Of a DNA stretch of 64,000 nucleotides, positions 8,138 through 17,137 are shown piece by piece (the first letter of the stretch is position 1; the number at the start of each line of letters is the position of its first letter). Position numbers and translations under genes: made by a program. The notes under the pieces are model-generated. The model was given only the letters and a program-made list of their open reading frames with translations, was not told the DNA's origin and did no database searches. This DNA is from Fibrella arboris (GTDB lineage: Bacteria; Bacteroidota; Bacteroidia; Cytophagales; Spirosomataceae), in NCBI RefSeq assembly GCF_041321095.1, contig NZ_JBGGWE010000002.1:62001-126000 (forward strand), given 5' to 3'.

Positions 8138-9262
8138 TTGAAACGCTGGATTGCAATTAGTCTCGTCGTGGTGGTCCTGGGGGGCCTCATTGTGTACAAT
8201 AAAATTCTGAATCCGTCGCCGGGTGCGGGTGGACCTGGTGGTGGTGGTGGTGGCGCACCTGCCGCGGGCGGTGGTAGTGCCGGGGGGAAAGGCGGAAAAG
8301 GGGGTGCCGCTGGTGCTGGTGGCCCAACATCGGTGAATGGTTATATCGTTAAACCAACAGTCATTGCCAATGCTGTAGTAGCTACAGGTTCGCTGGTGGC
8401 AAACGAACAGGTAGATATTTTTCCTGAGATCAGTGGCCGAATCGTTGAACTGAATATTCGGGAAGGACAACCCGTTGCCAAGGGCGCTTTACTACTAAAA
8501 TTATACGACGGCGATCTACAGGCCCAGTTGCAGAAATTCAGAGTCGTTGAAGAAAACGCCCGGCGTACAGAGGAGCGTAACAAACAATTACTACAGCGTG
8601 GCGGTATCAGCCAGCAGGAGTACGATATCATTGTTACCAACCTGAAAGGGGCTCTCGCTGACATTGACCTAACGAAAGCGTCGCTTCGGCGAACCGAGAT
8701 TCGCGCTCCATTCGCTGGGGTGATTGGGATTCGCAACGTAAGTCCGGGGGCGGTTGTTACACCGCAGACACTGATTGCCCGGTTGCAGCAACTGAATCCA
8801 ATGAAGCTGGATTTCACCGTCCCGGAGCGGTACAGCTCGTCGGTACGGAGTGGTGAACGGGTTAACTTCACGCTGGATGGTGTTCAAAGCAGCTTTAGCG
8901 GACAGATTTACGCGGTTGAGCCAGATGTAGACGTAGAAACGCGCAGCCTGCGTATCCGCGCCAGAGTCGCCAATACGAGCCGTGATCTTCGGCCTGGTGC
9001 ATTTGCAAAGGTTAATCTTGTGTTCCGTGAAGACCAGGCACTGACCGTGCCGTCTCAGGCGTTACTTCCTCAAACGCGGGGTAAACAGCTGGTGATTGTG
9101 CGGAACGGGAAAGCGACCTTTGTTGAGGTGCAGACGGGCATTCGGGATAAGAGTAATATTCAGATCACAAAAGGACTCAGTCCCGGTGATACCGTGGTCA
9201 CAACTGGTTTGTTGTTTGTAAAGAAAGACGGACCTGTTAAAGTGGTAAAAATCAGCAGCTAG
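8138..9262 (+). CDS. RND efflux periplasmic adaptor (membrane fusion protein)
   Basis: A 374-residue HlyD/AcrA-type adaptor that joins an RND pump to an outer-membrane channel. Residues 1-23 form an N-terminal membrane anchor. A striking low-complexity Gly/Ala segment follows (about 28-63). The lipoyl/barrel-sandwich halves are clear (VDIFPEISGRIVEL and IRAPFAGVIGIRNVSPGAVV) and flank a coiled-coil hairpin containing GGISQQEYD. The C-terminal beta-barrel and membrane-proximal domains complete it. The only plausible start is TTG at 8138 (LKRWIAI, read as Met). It is 18 nt upstream of the pump gene and surely in the same operon. No outer-membrane TolC-like gene is in the operon. Confidence 0.92.
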   Translation: MKRWIAISLVVVVLGGLIVYNKILNPSPGAGGPGGGGGGAPAAGGGSAGGKGGKGGAAGAGGPTSVNGYIVKPTVIANAVVATGSLVANEQVDIFPEISGRIVELNIREGQPVAKGALLLKLYDGDLQAQLQKFRVVEENARRTEERNKQLLQRGGISQQEYDIIVTNLKGALADIDLTKASLRRTEIRAPFAGVIGIRNVSPGAVVTPQTLIARLQQLNPMKLDFTVPERYSSSVRSGERVNFTLDGVQSSFSGQIYAVEPDVDVETRSLRIRARVANTSRDLRPGAFAKVNLVFREDQALTVPSQALLPQTRGKQLVIVRNGKATFVEVQTGIRDKSNIQITKGLSPGDTVVTTGLLFVKKDGPVKVVKISS

Positions 9263-9280
9263 CCCTGTAAACTCAACTGT

Positions 9281-12200
9281 ATGAGCCTTTCTTCGCTTTC
9301 ATTAAAACGGCCCGTATTTGCGATGGTGATGTCTATCGTGATCGTGCTGTTCGGGGTGATTGGGTATACCTTCCTGGGTGTGCGCGAATACCCGGCCATT
9401 GACCCGCCCGTCATCTCGGTGCGAACCAGCTACACGGGCGCAAACCCCGAGATCATTGAGTCGCAAATCACTGAGCCTATCGAAAAAACGCTGAACAGCA
9501 TCGAAGGTATTCGGACCATCTCGTCGAACTCGGCACTTGGCGTCAGTAATATCACCGTTGAGTTCAACCTCGACACCGATCTGGAACGCGCCGCCAATGA
9601 CGTTCGCGATAAAGTGTCGCAGGCGCAGCGGCAGCTTCCCCAGGATATTGATGCGCCTCCGGTGGTAACCAAAGCCGATGCCAACTCAGATCCTATCATC
9701 TTCATGCCGATTCAGAGCACCACGCGGAATCCGATGCAACTCTCTGACTACGCCGAAAACGTATTGCAGGAGCGCTTGCAGACCATTCCGGGGGTGTCGC
9801 AGGTGAGTATTTTCGGTCTGAAGCGGTATGCCATGCGCATGTGGCTCGACCCAGCCAAGCTGGCTGCCTATCGCATTACGGTTCAGGATATCCAGGCTGC
9901 GCTGACCGCACAAAATGTTGAATTACCAGGTGGTAAGATTTACGGAAACAATACCGAACTAACCGTCAAATCGGTTGGACGACTCACGACGGAAGATGAT
10001 TTCAATAACCTTATTCTTCGGGAAACCGGTGGACAAATTCTCCGCCTGCGCGATGTGGGCTATGCCACACTAGGCCCTGAAAACGAAGAAACATCGTCTA
10101 AGCAAAATGGTGTGCAGGGCGTGATTCTCGTGCTGATCCCACAGCCTGGAGCAAACTATGTCAGCATTGCCGACGAGTTCTATAAGCGGCTAGACGAGAT
10201 CAAAAAAGAGTTGCCTAAGGATCTGATTGTCAGCGTTGGAATCGATCGAAGTACATTCATCCGTAAAGCGATTGAAGAAGTTGAAGAGACGCTGTTGATC
10301 TCGTTCGTGCTGGTTGTACTGGTCATTTACTTCTTCTTCCGCGACTGGCTTATCGCTTTCCGCCCCCTTATCGATATACCCGTTTCGCTGATTGGCGCCT
10401 TCTTTATTATGTACATCGCCGACTTTAGTATCAATATCCTAACACTGTTAGGTATTGTGCTGGCGACAGGTCTTGTGGTGGATGACGGGATTGTTGTAAC
10501 CGAAAACATCTTCAAGAAGATTGAGAAAGGCATGGAGCCGAAACGGGCCGCTGAAGAGGGGTCTGAAGAGATTTTCTTCGCCGTCATTGCAACGTCTATT
10601 ACGCTGGCCATCGTGTTCCTGCCCATCATTTTCCTGCAGGGCTTTGTTGGCAGGCTCTTCCGTGAATTCGGTATTGTAGTGGCAGGCGCCGTGTTGATCT
10701 CGGCTTTCGTTTCGTTGTCGCTCACTCCCGTGCTTAGCGTAAAGCTGACGTCGAAAGATCATGGTAAGACATCGTGGTTCTATAAGAAGACAGAGCCATT
10801 CTTTACCTGGCTTGATAATACGTACCGGGATTCGCTGGGGAGCTTCCTCAAAAAACGTCGTTGGGCCTGGATCATGATGGTAGCCTGTCTGGCTATCGTA
10901 TTTGGTATCGGAGCCACGCTCAAGTCTGAACTGGCGCCACTGGAAGACCGTGGCCGGATTCGGATACCGATTACCGCCCCGGAAGGTACCAGTTACGAGG
11001 CGATGAGCGCACTGACCGATCGGGTGACTAAACTGGTGCTCGATTCTGTACCAGAAACAAAGCTCACCTTTAGTGTGGTGGCACCCGGTAACTCAGGGGC
11101 GGGTGCCGTCAATTCCGGGTTTGTGTTCATCAATATGGTGGATCCGCAGGACCGGAAACGATCGCAGCAGCAGGTAGTTGATAACCTGACCAAAAACTTC
11201 AAGAATTTTACCGATGCCCGGATGTTCCCAACGCAGGAGCAGACGATCTCGACGGGTGGCCGTTCTGGCTCGTCACTGCCCGTTCAGTTCGTCATCCAGA
11301 ACCTGAGTTTTGATAAGCTTCGGGAAAAGCTTCCCCAGTTCCTCGATGAGGTCCGTAAAGATCCTACGTTCCAGAACTCAGACGTCGATCTGAAATTCAA
11401 TAAACCTGAACTGAACATCAGCGTCGATCGCGAAAAAGCAACGGACCTCGGTGTATCGGTACTCGATGTGTCGAACACCCTGCAACTGGCGCTGAGCAAT
11501 CGCCGTCTGGCCTACTTCCTGATGAATGGGAAACAGTACCAGGTGATTGGACAGGTTGACCGCGAAAACCGGGACGAACCAACCGACTTACGTACCTTTT
11601 ATGTGCGGAATAACCGGCAGGAACTGATTCCACTCGACAACGTAGTGAAGTTTGATGAAGTAAGCAGTCCACCAAGTGTGTATCATTACAACCGGTTCAA
11701 ATCAGCGACAATCTCAGCCGGCTTATCGCCAGGCAAAACAATTGGCGACGGCGTAGCCGCTATGAATGCCATTGCGGCGCGCGTGCTGGATAACACCTTC
11801 CAAACAGCCCTGACGGGTTCTTCACGTGACTTCTCCGAAAGCTCGTCGAACACATTATTCGCTTTTGCCCTGGCACTCATTCTGGTCTATCTGATCCTGG
11901 CCGCCCAGTTCGACTCGTTCATTGACCCATTCATTATTATGCTGACCGTGCCGCTGGCACTGGCTGGGGCGGTGTTCTCGCTCTGGTTGTTCAATCAGAC
12001 GCTGAATATCTTTAGCCAGATCGGGATCATTGTACTGGTCGGGCTGGTGACCAAGAACGGTATCCTGATTGTCGAGTTCGCCAATGAGCAAATGGCCGAA
12101 GGGAAAGATAAAGTGGCCGCCGCGCTTGAATCGGCCGCTATGCGTTTACGGCCGATTTTGATGACCACGCTTGTCGCCGCATTTGGGGCGTTGCCGCTGG

Positions 12201-12403
12201 CGCTGGCCTTAGGTTCAGCGTCAAAGAGCCGGGTACCGCTCGGCGTGGTGATTGTTGGCGGGTTATTGTTCTCGCTGGTTCTTACGCTCTTCGTTATTCC
12301 GGCCATGTACATCTTCATGTCGCGCCGGAAACCTGGACAGCCAATCGGCGAATCGACCGAGGAAGAAAACCTGGAAAGGCAGTCTGCTGAGGCAGTTGCT
12401 TAG
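9281..12403 (+). CDS. RND multidrug efflux transporter, inner-membrane pump
   Basis: A 1040-residue proton-driven RND permease of the HAE1 family (AcrB/MexB-like), the usual full length with 12 membrane helices in two repeats. The N-terminus (RPVFAMVMSIVIVLFG) is typical. Two large periplasmic porter loops follow TM1 and TM7, and TM4 holds the proton-relay Asp pair in GLVVDDGIVVTENI. The second repeat has GLVTKNGILIVEFANE. Substrate range cannot be read from sequence; toxic organic molecules and drugs are the family norm. It ends 21 nt before a very strong hairpin. Confidence 0.95.
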   Translation: MSLSSLSLKRPVFAMVMSIVIVLFGVIGYTFLGVREYPAIDPPVISVRTSYTGANPEIIESQITEPIEKTLNSIEGIRTISSNSALGVSNITVEFNLDTDLERAANDVRDKVSQAQRQLPQDIDAPPVVTKADANSDPIIFMPIQSTTRNPMQLSDYAENVLQERLQTIPGVSQVSIFGLKRYAMRMWLDPAKLAAYRITVQDIQAALTAQNVELPGGKIYGNNTELTVKSVGRLTTEDDFNNLILRETGGQILRLRDVGYATLGPENEETSSKQNGVQGVILVLIPQPGANYVSIADEFYKRLDEIKKELPKDLIVSVGIDRSTFIRKAIEEVEETLLISFVLVVLVIYFFFRDWLIAFRPLIDIPVSLIGAFFIMYIADFSINILTLLGIVLATGLVVDDGIVVTENIFKKIEKGMEPKRAAEEGSEEIFFAVIATSITLAIVFLPIIFLQGFVGRLFREFGIVVAGAVLISAFVSLSLTPVLSVKLTSKDHGKTSWFYKKTEPFFTWLDNTYRDSLGSFLKKRRWAWIMMVACLAIVFGIGATLKSELAPLEDRGRIRIPITAPEGTSYEAMSALTDRVTKLVLDSVPETKLTFSVVAPGNSGAGAVNSGFVFINMVDPQDRKRSQQQVVDNLTKNFKNFTDARMFPTQEQTISTGGRSGSSLPVQFVIQNLSFDKLREKLPQFLDEVRKDPTFQNSDVDLKFNKPELNISVDREKATDLGVSVLDVSNTLQLALSNRRLAYFLMNGKQYQVIGQVDRENRDEPTDLRTFYVRNNRQELIPLDNVVKFDEVSSPPSVYHYNRFKSATISAGLSPGKTIGDGVAAMNAIAARVLDNTFQTALTGSSRDFSESSSNTLFAFALALILVYLILAAQFDSFIDPFIIMLTVPLALAGAVFSLWLFNQTLNIFSQIGIIVLVGLVTKNGILIVEFANEQMAEGKDKVAAALESAAMRLRPILMTTLVAAFGALPLALALGSASKSRVPLGVVIVGGLLFSLVLTLFVIPAMYIFMSRRKPGQPIGESTEEENLERQSAEAVA

Positions 12404-12424
12404 GAAGCTGCCAGCAGGGTATAG

Positions 12425-12486
12425 CACAAAAGCAGCCGGGGTTTACATCAAATGGTGATTTGATGTAAACCCCGGCTGCTTTTGTG
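12425..12486. terminator. Perfect 29-bp hairpin terminator, bidirectional
   Basis: The arms 12425-12453 and 12458-12486 are exact reverse complements over 29 bp with a 4-nt loop (GGTG). The outer arms carry CAAAAG and CTTTTG, giving A/T tracts in both directions. It lies between the convergent RND pump and aminotransferase genes. Confidence 0.8.
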
Positions 12487-12506
12487 ACTTGTTAATGGTG
12501 TCTAAT

Positions 12507-13775
12507 CTAATGTACGCTCACCGACGACTGCGAAGCGAGGTGGTTGATACTATTTAAAATCGTTTGGCAGGCCATCTCAATCTCGTCGTCCGTGATGGTT
12601 AGTGGTGGCGCAATCCGCATCGAATTATTACAGAATAAAAACCAGTCGGTGATAATGCCAACAGAACCGTTGCGTGGTTCTATTGCCTGATCGATAATCG
12701 CTTTTAATTGCTCGAATGAATCGAATTCGACGGCAAGCATCAGGCCTTTACCACGTACCTGACGAATCAGCGGATGCACCAGCAACGAGCGAATCAGTTG
12801 CCCCTTTCGTTCGGCTTCGGCGTACAGTTGCTCCTGCTGTATTGTCTGTAAAGTAGCCAACGAGGCGGCGCAGGAGACGGGGTGGCCACCAAATGTTGTG
12901 ATGTGACCAAGCATCGGATTATTCTTGATGACGGCCATCACACTTTCAGAAGCCATAAAGGCACCGATGGGCATGCCACCACCCATACCTTTGGCGCTAA
13001 CCACTAGATCGGGCACTACCGCTTTCCCGGATGGGTCAATTCCCTGAAACGCCCAGAATGAGCCCGTTCTGCCGAAGCCAGTCTGAATTTCATCGAAGAT
13101 CAGCAACGTACCTGTTTCCCGGCAACGAGTCCGAACCGCGTGGAGATAGGCTGGGTCGGGCACACGCACACCGGCTTCGCCCTGAACCACCTCCATGATG
13201 ACGGCTGCGGTGCGCGTGGTGATCTGCGCCAGATCTTCCCACCGGCCATGCTGAATATGCCGGACATCGGGCAGAAGTGGTCGGTAATTGCGCTTGAAGT
13301 TCTCGTCACCGCTGAGCGATAGGGCCCCTTGCGTGGAGCCATGATAGGCATTATGGCAGGCGATCAATTCTGTGCGACCGGTGAAGCGCTTGGCCACTTT
13401 CATAGCCCCCTCAATAGCTTCTGTGCCGGAATTCGTGAAATACACATTATCGATGAGACCGTAGCCTGTTTCTGCCCCATTCAGCGAGGCAACCAGTGCC
13501 TGAGCGAGCATTGCCTGAGGTCCCTGTACATACTCACCATACACCATCAGGTGCATGTATTTAGTAAGCTGTTGATGGACGGCGGCCAATACTGCCGGGT
13601 GCCGATGCCCCACATTGCTGACCCCAATTCCTGAAATAAGATCCAGGTACGTTTCACCGTTTGGGCCGTAGAGATAGACACCTTCAGCCCGCTCAATTTC
13701 TATGGCGAGGGGGAAGTCAGTGGTCTGGGCAATATGCTGGAAGAATAATTGTCGATGTGTCACGCTAATTGGCAC
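12507..13775 (-). CDS. Class III PLP-dependent aminotransferase (acetylornithine/4-aminobutyrate type)
   Basis: A 422-residue aminotransferase of fold type I, class III. Visible are SGTEA at 116-120 (phosphate contact), the His-containing NAYHGST segment at 142-148, DEIQTG at 228-233 (Asp pairs with the pyridine N), and Lys262 in SAKGMGGG as the Schiff-base lysine. Substrates could be ornithine derivatives, gamma-aminobutyrate or similar omega-amino acids; nothing nearby narrows this. No ATG is available near the N-terminus, so the start is GTG at 13775, or GTG 13763 giving a start at THRQLFF. Confidence 0.9.
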   Translation of the reverse strand: MPISVTHRQLFFQHIAQTTDFPLAIEIERAEGVYLYGPNGETYLDLISGIGVSNVGHRHPAVLAAVHQQLTKYMHLMVYGEYVQGPQAMLAQALVASLNGAETGYGLIDNVYFTNSGTEAIEGAMKVAKRFTGRTELIACHNAYHGSTQGALSLSGDENFKRNYRPLLPDVRHIQHGRWEDLAQITTRTAAVIMEVVQGEAGVRVPDPAYLHAVRTRCRETGTLLIFDEIQTGFGRTGSFWAFQGIDPSGKAVVPDLVVSAKGMGGGMPIGAFMASESVMAVIKNNPMLGHITTFGGHPVSCAASLATLQTIQQEQLYAEAERKGQLIRSLLVHPLIRQVRGKGLMLAVEFDSFEQLKAIIDQAIEPRNGSVGIITDWFLFCNNSMRIAPPLTITDDEIEMACQTILNSINHLASQSSVSVH

Positions 13776-13814
13776 AGGAGGTGTAGTTTGGTCGTTACGA
13801 AATCGGCTGGTTTA

Positions 13815-13830
13815 AATTCAGGCCTGAATT
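13815..13830. promoter_or_regulatory. Perfect 16-bp palindrome in a divergent intergenic region
   Basis: AATTCAGGCCTGAATT is an exact palindrome and pairs for two more bases on each side after one mismatch. It lies between the divergent aminotransferase (start 13775) and the secreted-protein gene (start 13896), a good place for a dimeric regulator. No regulator gene is adjacent. Confidence 0.45.
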
Positions 13831-13895
13831 AAACGGTTGGCCGACAAGTAGGGTCAAATGCCGGTGTCTGCTTCTCTTCCTAAACCAACCCGCTT

Positions 13896-15017
13896 ATGAA
13901 AACAGTTCTGCTTGCCTCACTTCTACTGCTGGTAACTATGGCCGTTGCCTGGGCGCAGGCCCCACCCGTTGATACAACGAACGGTAAACCCTACTACATC
14001 CTGCTGACCGACGGGTCACATATTCAGGGCCGTATCATCAGACGGGACAGTATGATGTATACGGTACGGATGAAAAACGGGCAACTGACGTATGTTGAGA
14101 AAGAATTGCTGAAACAGTTGAGCGCTACTGCACCGGTGTCGGCTGATACAGCCATCTACTACGCGCCGCTGGGCTCGGTACGGTCTGTTGATCAGCCAGT
14201 ATCAACGACGGTTTCCCCCAGCACCTACGAGATTACGCTAACGGATGGTACACGCCTTAACGCAGCGGTCATCAGCCAGGATTCCAGTCGGGTTGTGGTG
14301 AAGAATGAAGCCCTGGGCACCGTTTACATACCAGCCAGGCGGGTTGTTCGCATGGAGCGCCCCAGGGTACCTGAGCTGGTCGGCCGCCGGGAGTCGTCGA
14401 GCGGAAACCCGAACCTGTTTCCGCAGTATCTGAATTTACTTCCGAGCGCCTATCAGGCTGAGCGAGGACGGGTATATTACCGGAATACGGCCCTGTACTT
14501 CAGTCAGTTTGATGTAGGCATTACCGATAACTGGAGCGTTGGCGCCACGTTTTTTACGTTTGTGCCTACGTTGTTTGGCGCCTTCACGACGAAGTTGTCA
14601 GCGCCGCTGGGGCCTCGGGTCAGAATCGGTATCCAGGCACAGCTGTTATACGGTTCCTTGTTTGACCGAACCACAACAACCGGTTTTTTGCAGGGCCTTG
14701 TTTCTGTCGGCGACTCGCAGAATAACATTACGGTCGGTGTCGGTACAGGCACAAGTGGTAATGAGCCAGTCCAACTGCTTTCGGTGAGTGTTGTTCGGAA
14801 GATCAGGCCGTCGCTCACGTTTATCAGCGAAAACATGCTGTTGCTGGGGGGCTACAACGTTTCGCTTGGTAAGCTGGGGGCCGGGCTCAGGTTCGACAGG
14901 CAGCGGCACTCGTTTGATTTGTCGGTCAACATACCATTTGGCCCCGATGGTATCATGGCGGGGTCGAATTTATTTTTTCTGCCATCAGCCAGCTACCAGG
15001 TACGTATCGGGAAATAA
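13896..15017 (+). CDS. Secreted or outer-membrane protein with two repeated N-terminal modules
   Basis: A 373-residue protein with a signal peptide (1-20, ending AWAQA). Two related modules follow: LLTDGSHIQGRIIRRDSM (about 37-54) and ITLTDGTRLNAAVISQDS (about 113-130). Each reads like a small beta-barrel with a TDGTxxxG..I..D pattern. The C-terminal half (about 180-373) has alternating hydrophobic strands and Gly/aromatic turns suggesting an outer-membrane beta-barrel. No enzyme motif is seen. Its stop codon directly abuts the stop of the convergent ATP-grasp gene (TAA then TTA, no gap). Confidence 0.7.
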   Translation: MKTVLLASLLLLVTMAVAWAQAPPVDTTNGKPYYILLTDGSHIQGRIIRRDSMMYTVRMKNGQLTYVEKELLKQLSATAPVSADTAIYYAPLGSVRSVDQPVSTTVSPSTYEITLTDGTRLNAAVISQDSSRVVVKNEALGTVYIPARRVVRMERPRVPELVGRRESSSGNPNLFPQYLNLLPSAYQAERGRVYYRNTALYFSQFDVGITDNWSVGATFFTFVPTLFGAFTTKLSAPLGPRVRIGIQAQLLYGSLFDRTTTTGFLQGLVSVGDSQNNITVGVGTGTSGNEPVQLLSVSVVRKIRPSLTFISENMLLLGGYNVSLGKLGAGLRFDRQRHSFDLSVNIPFGPDGIMAGSNLFFLPSASYQVRIGK

Positions 15018-16223
15018 TTACTGCTCGAAATAGGCGATAGTGCCGCCAACCCAGTCGAAGTCTTTGTTGAAGCGAACGCCAATCATTTCCCCACGGCTCA
15101 GCCGGGCTAAGTTGGTGATTAGCTGCGGCTTGTCGGCATGGTCGGGCCAGATAAACAGCAGGCGAACTTCGCACTTTACGTGGTCATCGGGCGCGGCAAC
15201 GACTGGTTCATAGCGTACTTTCCGCTGCAACAGATAATTACCCCGTTCCGAGGCGGGAATGGCGTCAATATCAGCGGGCGTCACGTTGATCTTGACGCCA
15301 CTGCCGGCAAACGAAAAGAGGGGCTTCAGTACATAGTTCTCCAGATCCGTCGGTACGGCTGTCAGGTCGCTGAGGTAGTAGCTTTTGGGTACGTAGGCAC
15401 TCTCGATGAGCGGTAGGGTGAACTTACTGATCCGGAAAAACCAGTTCGGATGACCGACCCAGTGTACGTCTACCTCATCGGTCAGTTTAAACGCAGTGTC
15501 CAGGTCAGGCATCGCCGCCAGTTCATCAAAAATCAACCGGTTATAGATTCGACGAATGCGCACCTCTCGACCCTCTTTCTCATAATAGAGTTGACGGCCC
15601 CGTTTCTTTATTTTGGTTAAACAGACGGCGTCGATCCCGATGTAATGCTTCGTCAGAGCGAAATCAATGCGGGTCTTTTGTTTTTCAGGATAGATCTCCA
15701 GCAGGATCACTTCTTCAGGATCGCAGTCGCCGACGATCAACTGGCGCAGGGCAGCGATGTAGTCTGCGTTGGTGTTGATGCCGAAGAGGTGACTGACTGA
15801 CTCGGGGATTGGAAAATGGGCGCGAAAACGCGCTGACAGATAAGGCTGAAAACCATAAAGCGACGGAAAGCCCTGTAACTCAATAAGCTGCGGTTCTAGC
15901 TCGCCGCTCGACTCATTGCGGCAGATGGCAAAATCGACCGCCATAAACGTGGTGTGGCTGCCGACCCCTTCGCCAGGTACGTATTGTCCGGGCGGTATGG
16001 CTGGTTCGGTCTTCGACCGAAAATCGGGCTGGGTGATGGTACGAACAATATCATCGCAGGCTGTCAGCATTTTAGCTGTCAGTTGTTTGGGAACAAAGAC
16101 AGGTGTTTCGGCCACGCGGAAATCTAACTGTCCCGGATAGTCGGCATGTATCTGGGCGAGAAAGGCGTGGTACCGGTCAACGGTAAAATGCGCGTTGTAT
16201 TGGCTGCGAATGGATTCGATCAT
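15018..16223 (-). CDS. ATP-grasp-type ligase, third gene of a ligase cassette
   Basis: A 401-residue protein with features of an ATP-grasp ligase, which joins a carboxylate to an amine through an acyl phosphate. Candidate ATP-binding elements are IELQGFPSLYGFQ, the lysine and glycine loop VLKPLFSFAGSGVKI, the strand LLQRKVRYEPVV, and the metal-binding acidic strand CEVRLLFIW followed by LSRGEMIGVRFNKDFDW. The product is unknown. I chose ATG 16223 (MIESIRS), 31 nt after the preceding gene; the frame stays open upstream but would overlap that gene. It is the last of three genes (GCS2 ligase, glutaminase-like, this one). Confidence 0.75.
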   Translation of the reverse strand: MIESIRSQYNAHFTVDRYHAFLAQIHADYPGQLDFRVAETPVFVPKQLTAKMLTACDDIVRTITQPDFRSKTEPAIPPGQYVPGEGVGSHTTFMAVDFAICRNESSGELEPQLIELQGFPSLYGFQPYLSARFRAHFPIPESVSHLFGINTNADYIAALRQLIVGDCDPEEVILLEIYPEKQKTRIDFALTKHYIGIDAVCLTKIKKRGRQLYYEKEGREVRIRRIYNRLIFDELAAMPDLDTAFKLTDEVDVHWVGHPNWFFRISKFTLPLIESAYVPKSYYLSDLTAVPTDLENYVLKPLFSFAGSGVKINVTPADIDAIPASERGNYLLQRKVRYEPVVAAPDDHVKCEVRLLFIWPDHADKPQLITNLARLSRGEMIGVRFNKDFDWVGGTIAYFEQ

Positions 16224-16254
16224 AACAGAATAGTGTAAGCCGGGAGAATTCGTT

Positions 16255-17079
16255 TTAAGCCGGATAGTTGGCTTCGACCGCCGATTGTTCACGAATAGCG
16301 TTCCTGATAAAACCAGGTAAGATCACCGATTCCGTCAGCGCAATTTTGGCGGGGTCCTGCAAATAGTCCACCATCTCATCATATTTAGCCTGCCCATAGT
16401 TGGTAACAATCTGGGTCCGTTTCTCTTCCTTCAAGAAGTACCGGAGCATGCCTTCGGTATCTGCCTCCGGGTGAAACTGCGTACCCACGATTTCATTGGT
16501 AAACCGAATGGCCATTACGGCCCGTTCCAGATTGACGTGGGGACGGATTTTCTCCAGACAGAGCAACTCGGCTCCCTGTGCCTCAAATTCGGCCATCTGG
16601 GGCTCCGTTAGTTGGTAATCACGCGAATCGACCGCGTAAAATGGCTCGGGCAATGGGCTGAACAACGGTTCGTTCTGACCAGCATCGGTCTGGTGCATCG
16701 GGAAAATGCCAAACGAAGTGGATTTGCGTTTACTGATGGTGCCAAGGTGTCGGTGCCCCGCTACCAGCTGAAAGGAATGGCAAATTAAAAATAAGTGCTT
16801 CCTGGTTTCCTGCGTCAGGTTATGCGCAAAGAGGGCATCGATCAACTCGAAATAAGGCACCTCCCAGGGCTCGCCCAGGGGTAACGGAATGCCTGGTCCG
16901 CCCGTCGAAATATAAGCGTCGAAGGAGAGGTCTGGGAGTTGATTCTCGGCCCGCACATTGAAAACCGTGTAGGGCAGGGCTATTCCGTCGGCAGCTTCGA
17001 TTCGCTGGATGGCCTGTAAAATACAACGCATGCCTTCATTGGCCACGTTGTTGTACATATCTAAAATAGCAATTCTCAT
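16255..17079 (-). CDS. Class I glutamine amidotransferase-like protein
   Basis: A 274-residue protein of the class I (triad) glutamine amidotransferase fold. The presumed catalytic triad is Cys100 in FLICHSFQ, His203 and Glu205 in GTQFHPEAD. The glycine turn STGGPG at 58-63 matches the oxyanion region. Such domains release ammonia from glutamine or, in amidoligase clusters, hydrolyse a gamma-glutamyl or related amide bond. No synthetase domain is fused, so a partner is expected, and the flanking GCS2-type and ATP-grasp genes are the obvious candidates. A C-terminal tail of about 60 residues extends beyond the core. Confidence 0.85.
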   Translation of the reverse strand: MRIAILDMYNNVANEGMRCILQAIQRIEAADGIALPYTVFNVRAENQLPDLSFDAYISTGGPGIPLPLGEPWEVPYFELIDALFAHNLTQETRKHLFLICHSFQLVAGHRHLGTISKRKSTSFGIFPMHQTDAGQNEPLFSPLPEPFYAVDSRDYQLTEPQMAEFEAQGAELLCLEKIRPHVNLERAVMAIRFTNEIVGTQFHPEADTEGMLRYFLKEEKRTQIVTNYGQAKYDEMVDYLQDPAKIALTESVILPGFIRNAIREQSAVEANYPA

Positions 17080-17096
17080 AGGGATAAAAAGATCAT

Positions 17097-17127
17097 AGCA
17101 ACCAACCAGATAAACCAGTTGGCTGCT
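17097..17127. repeat. Inverted repeat inside the ligase cassette
   Basis: AGCAACCAAC (17097-17106) and GTTGGCTGCT (17118-17127) pair at 9 of 10 positions, in the 58-nt gap between the GCS2-type and amidotransferase genes. It may tune expression between the genes. No T-run follows, so full termination is unlikely. Confidence 0.4.
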
Positions 17128-17137
17128 ACCTGGTCAA

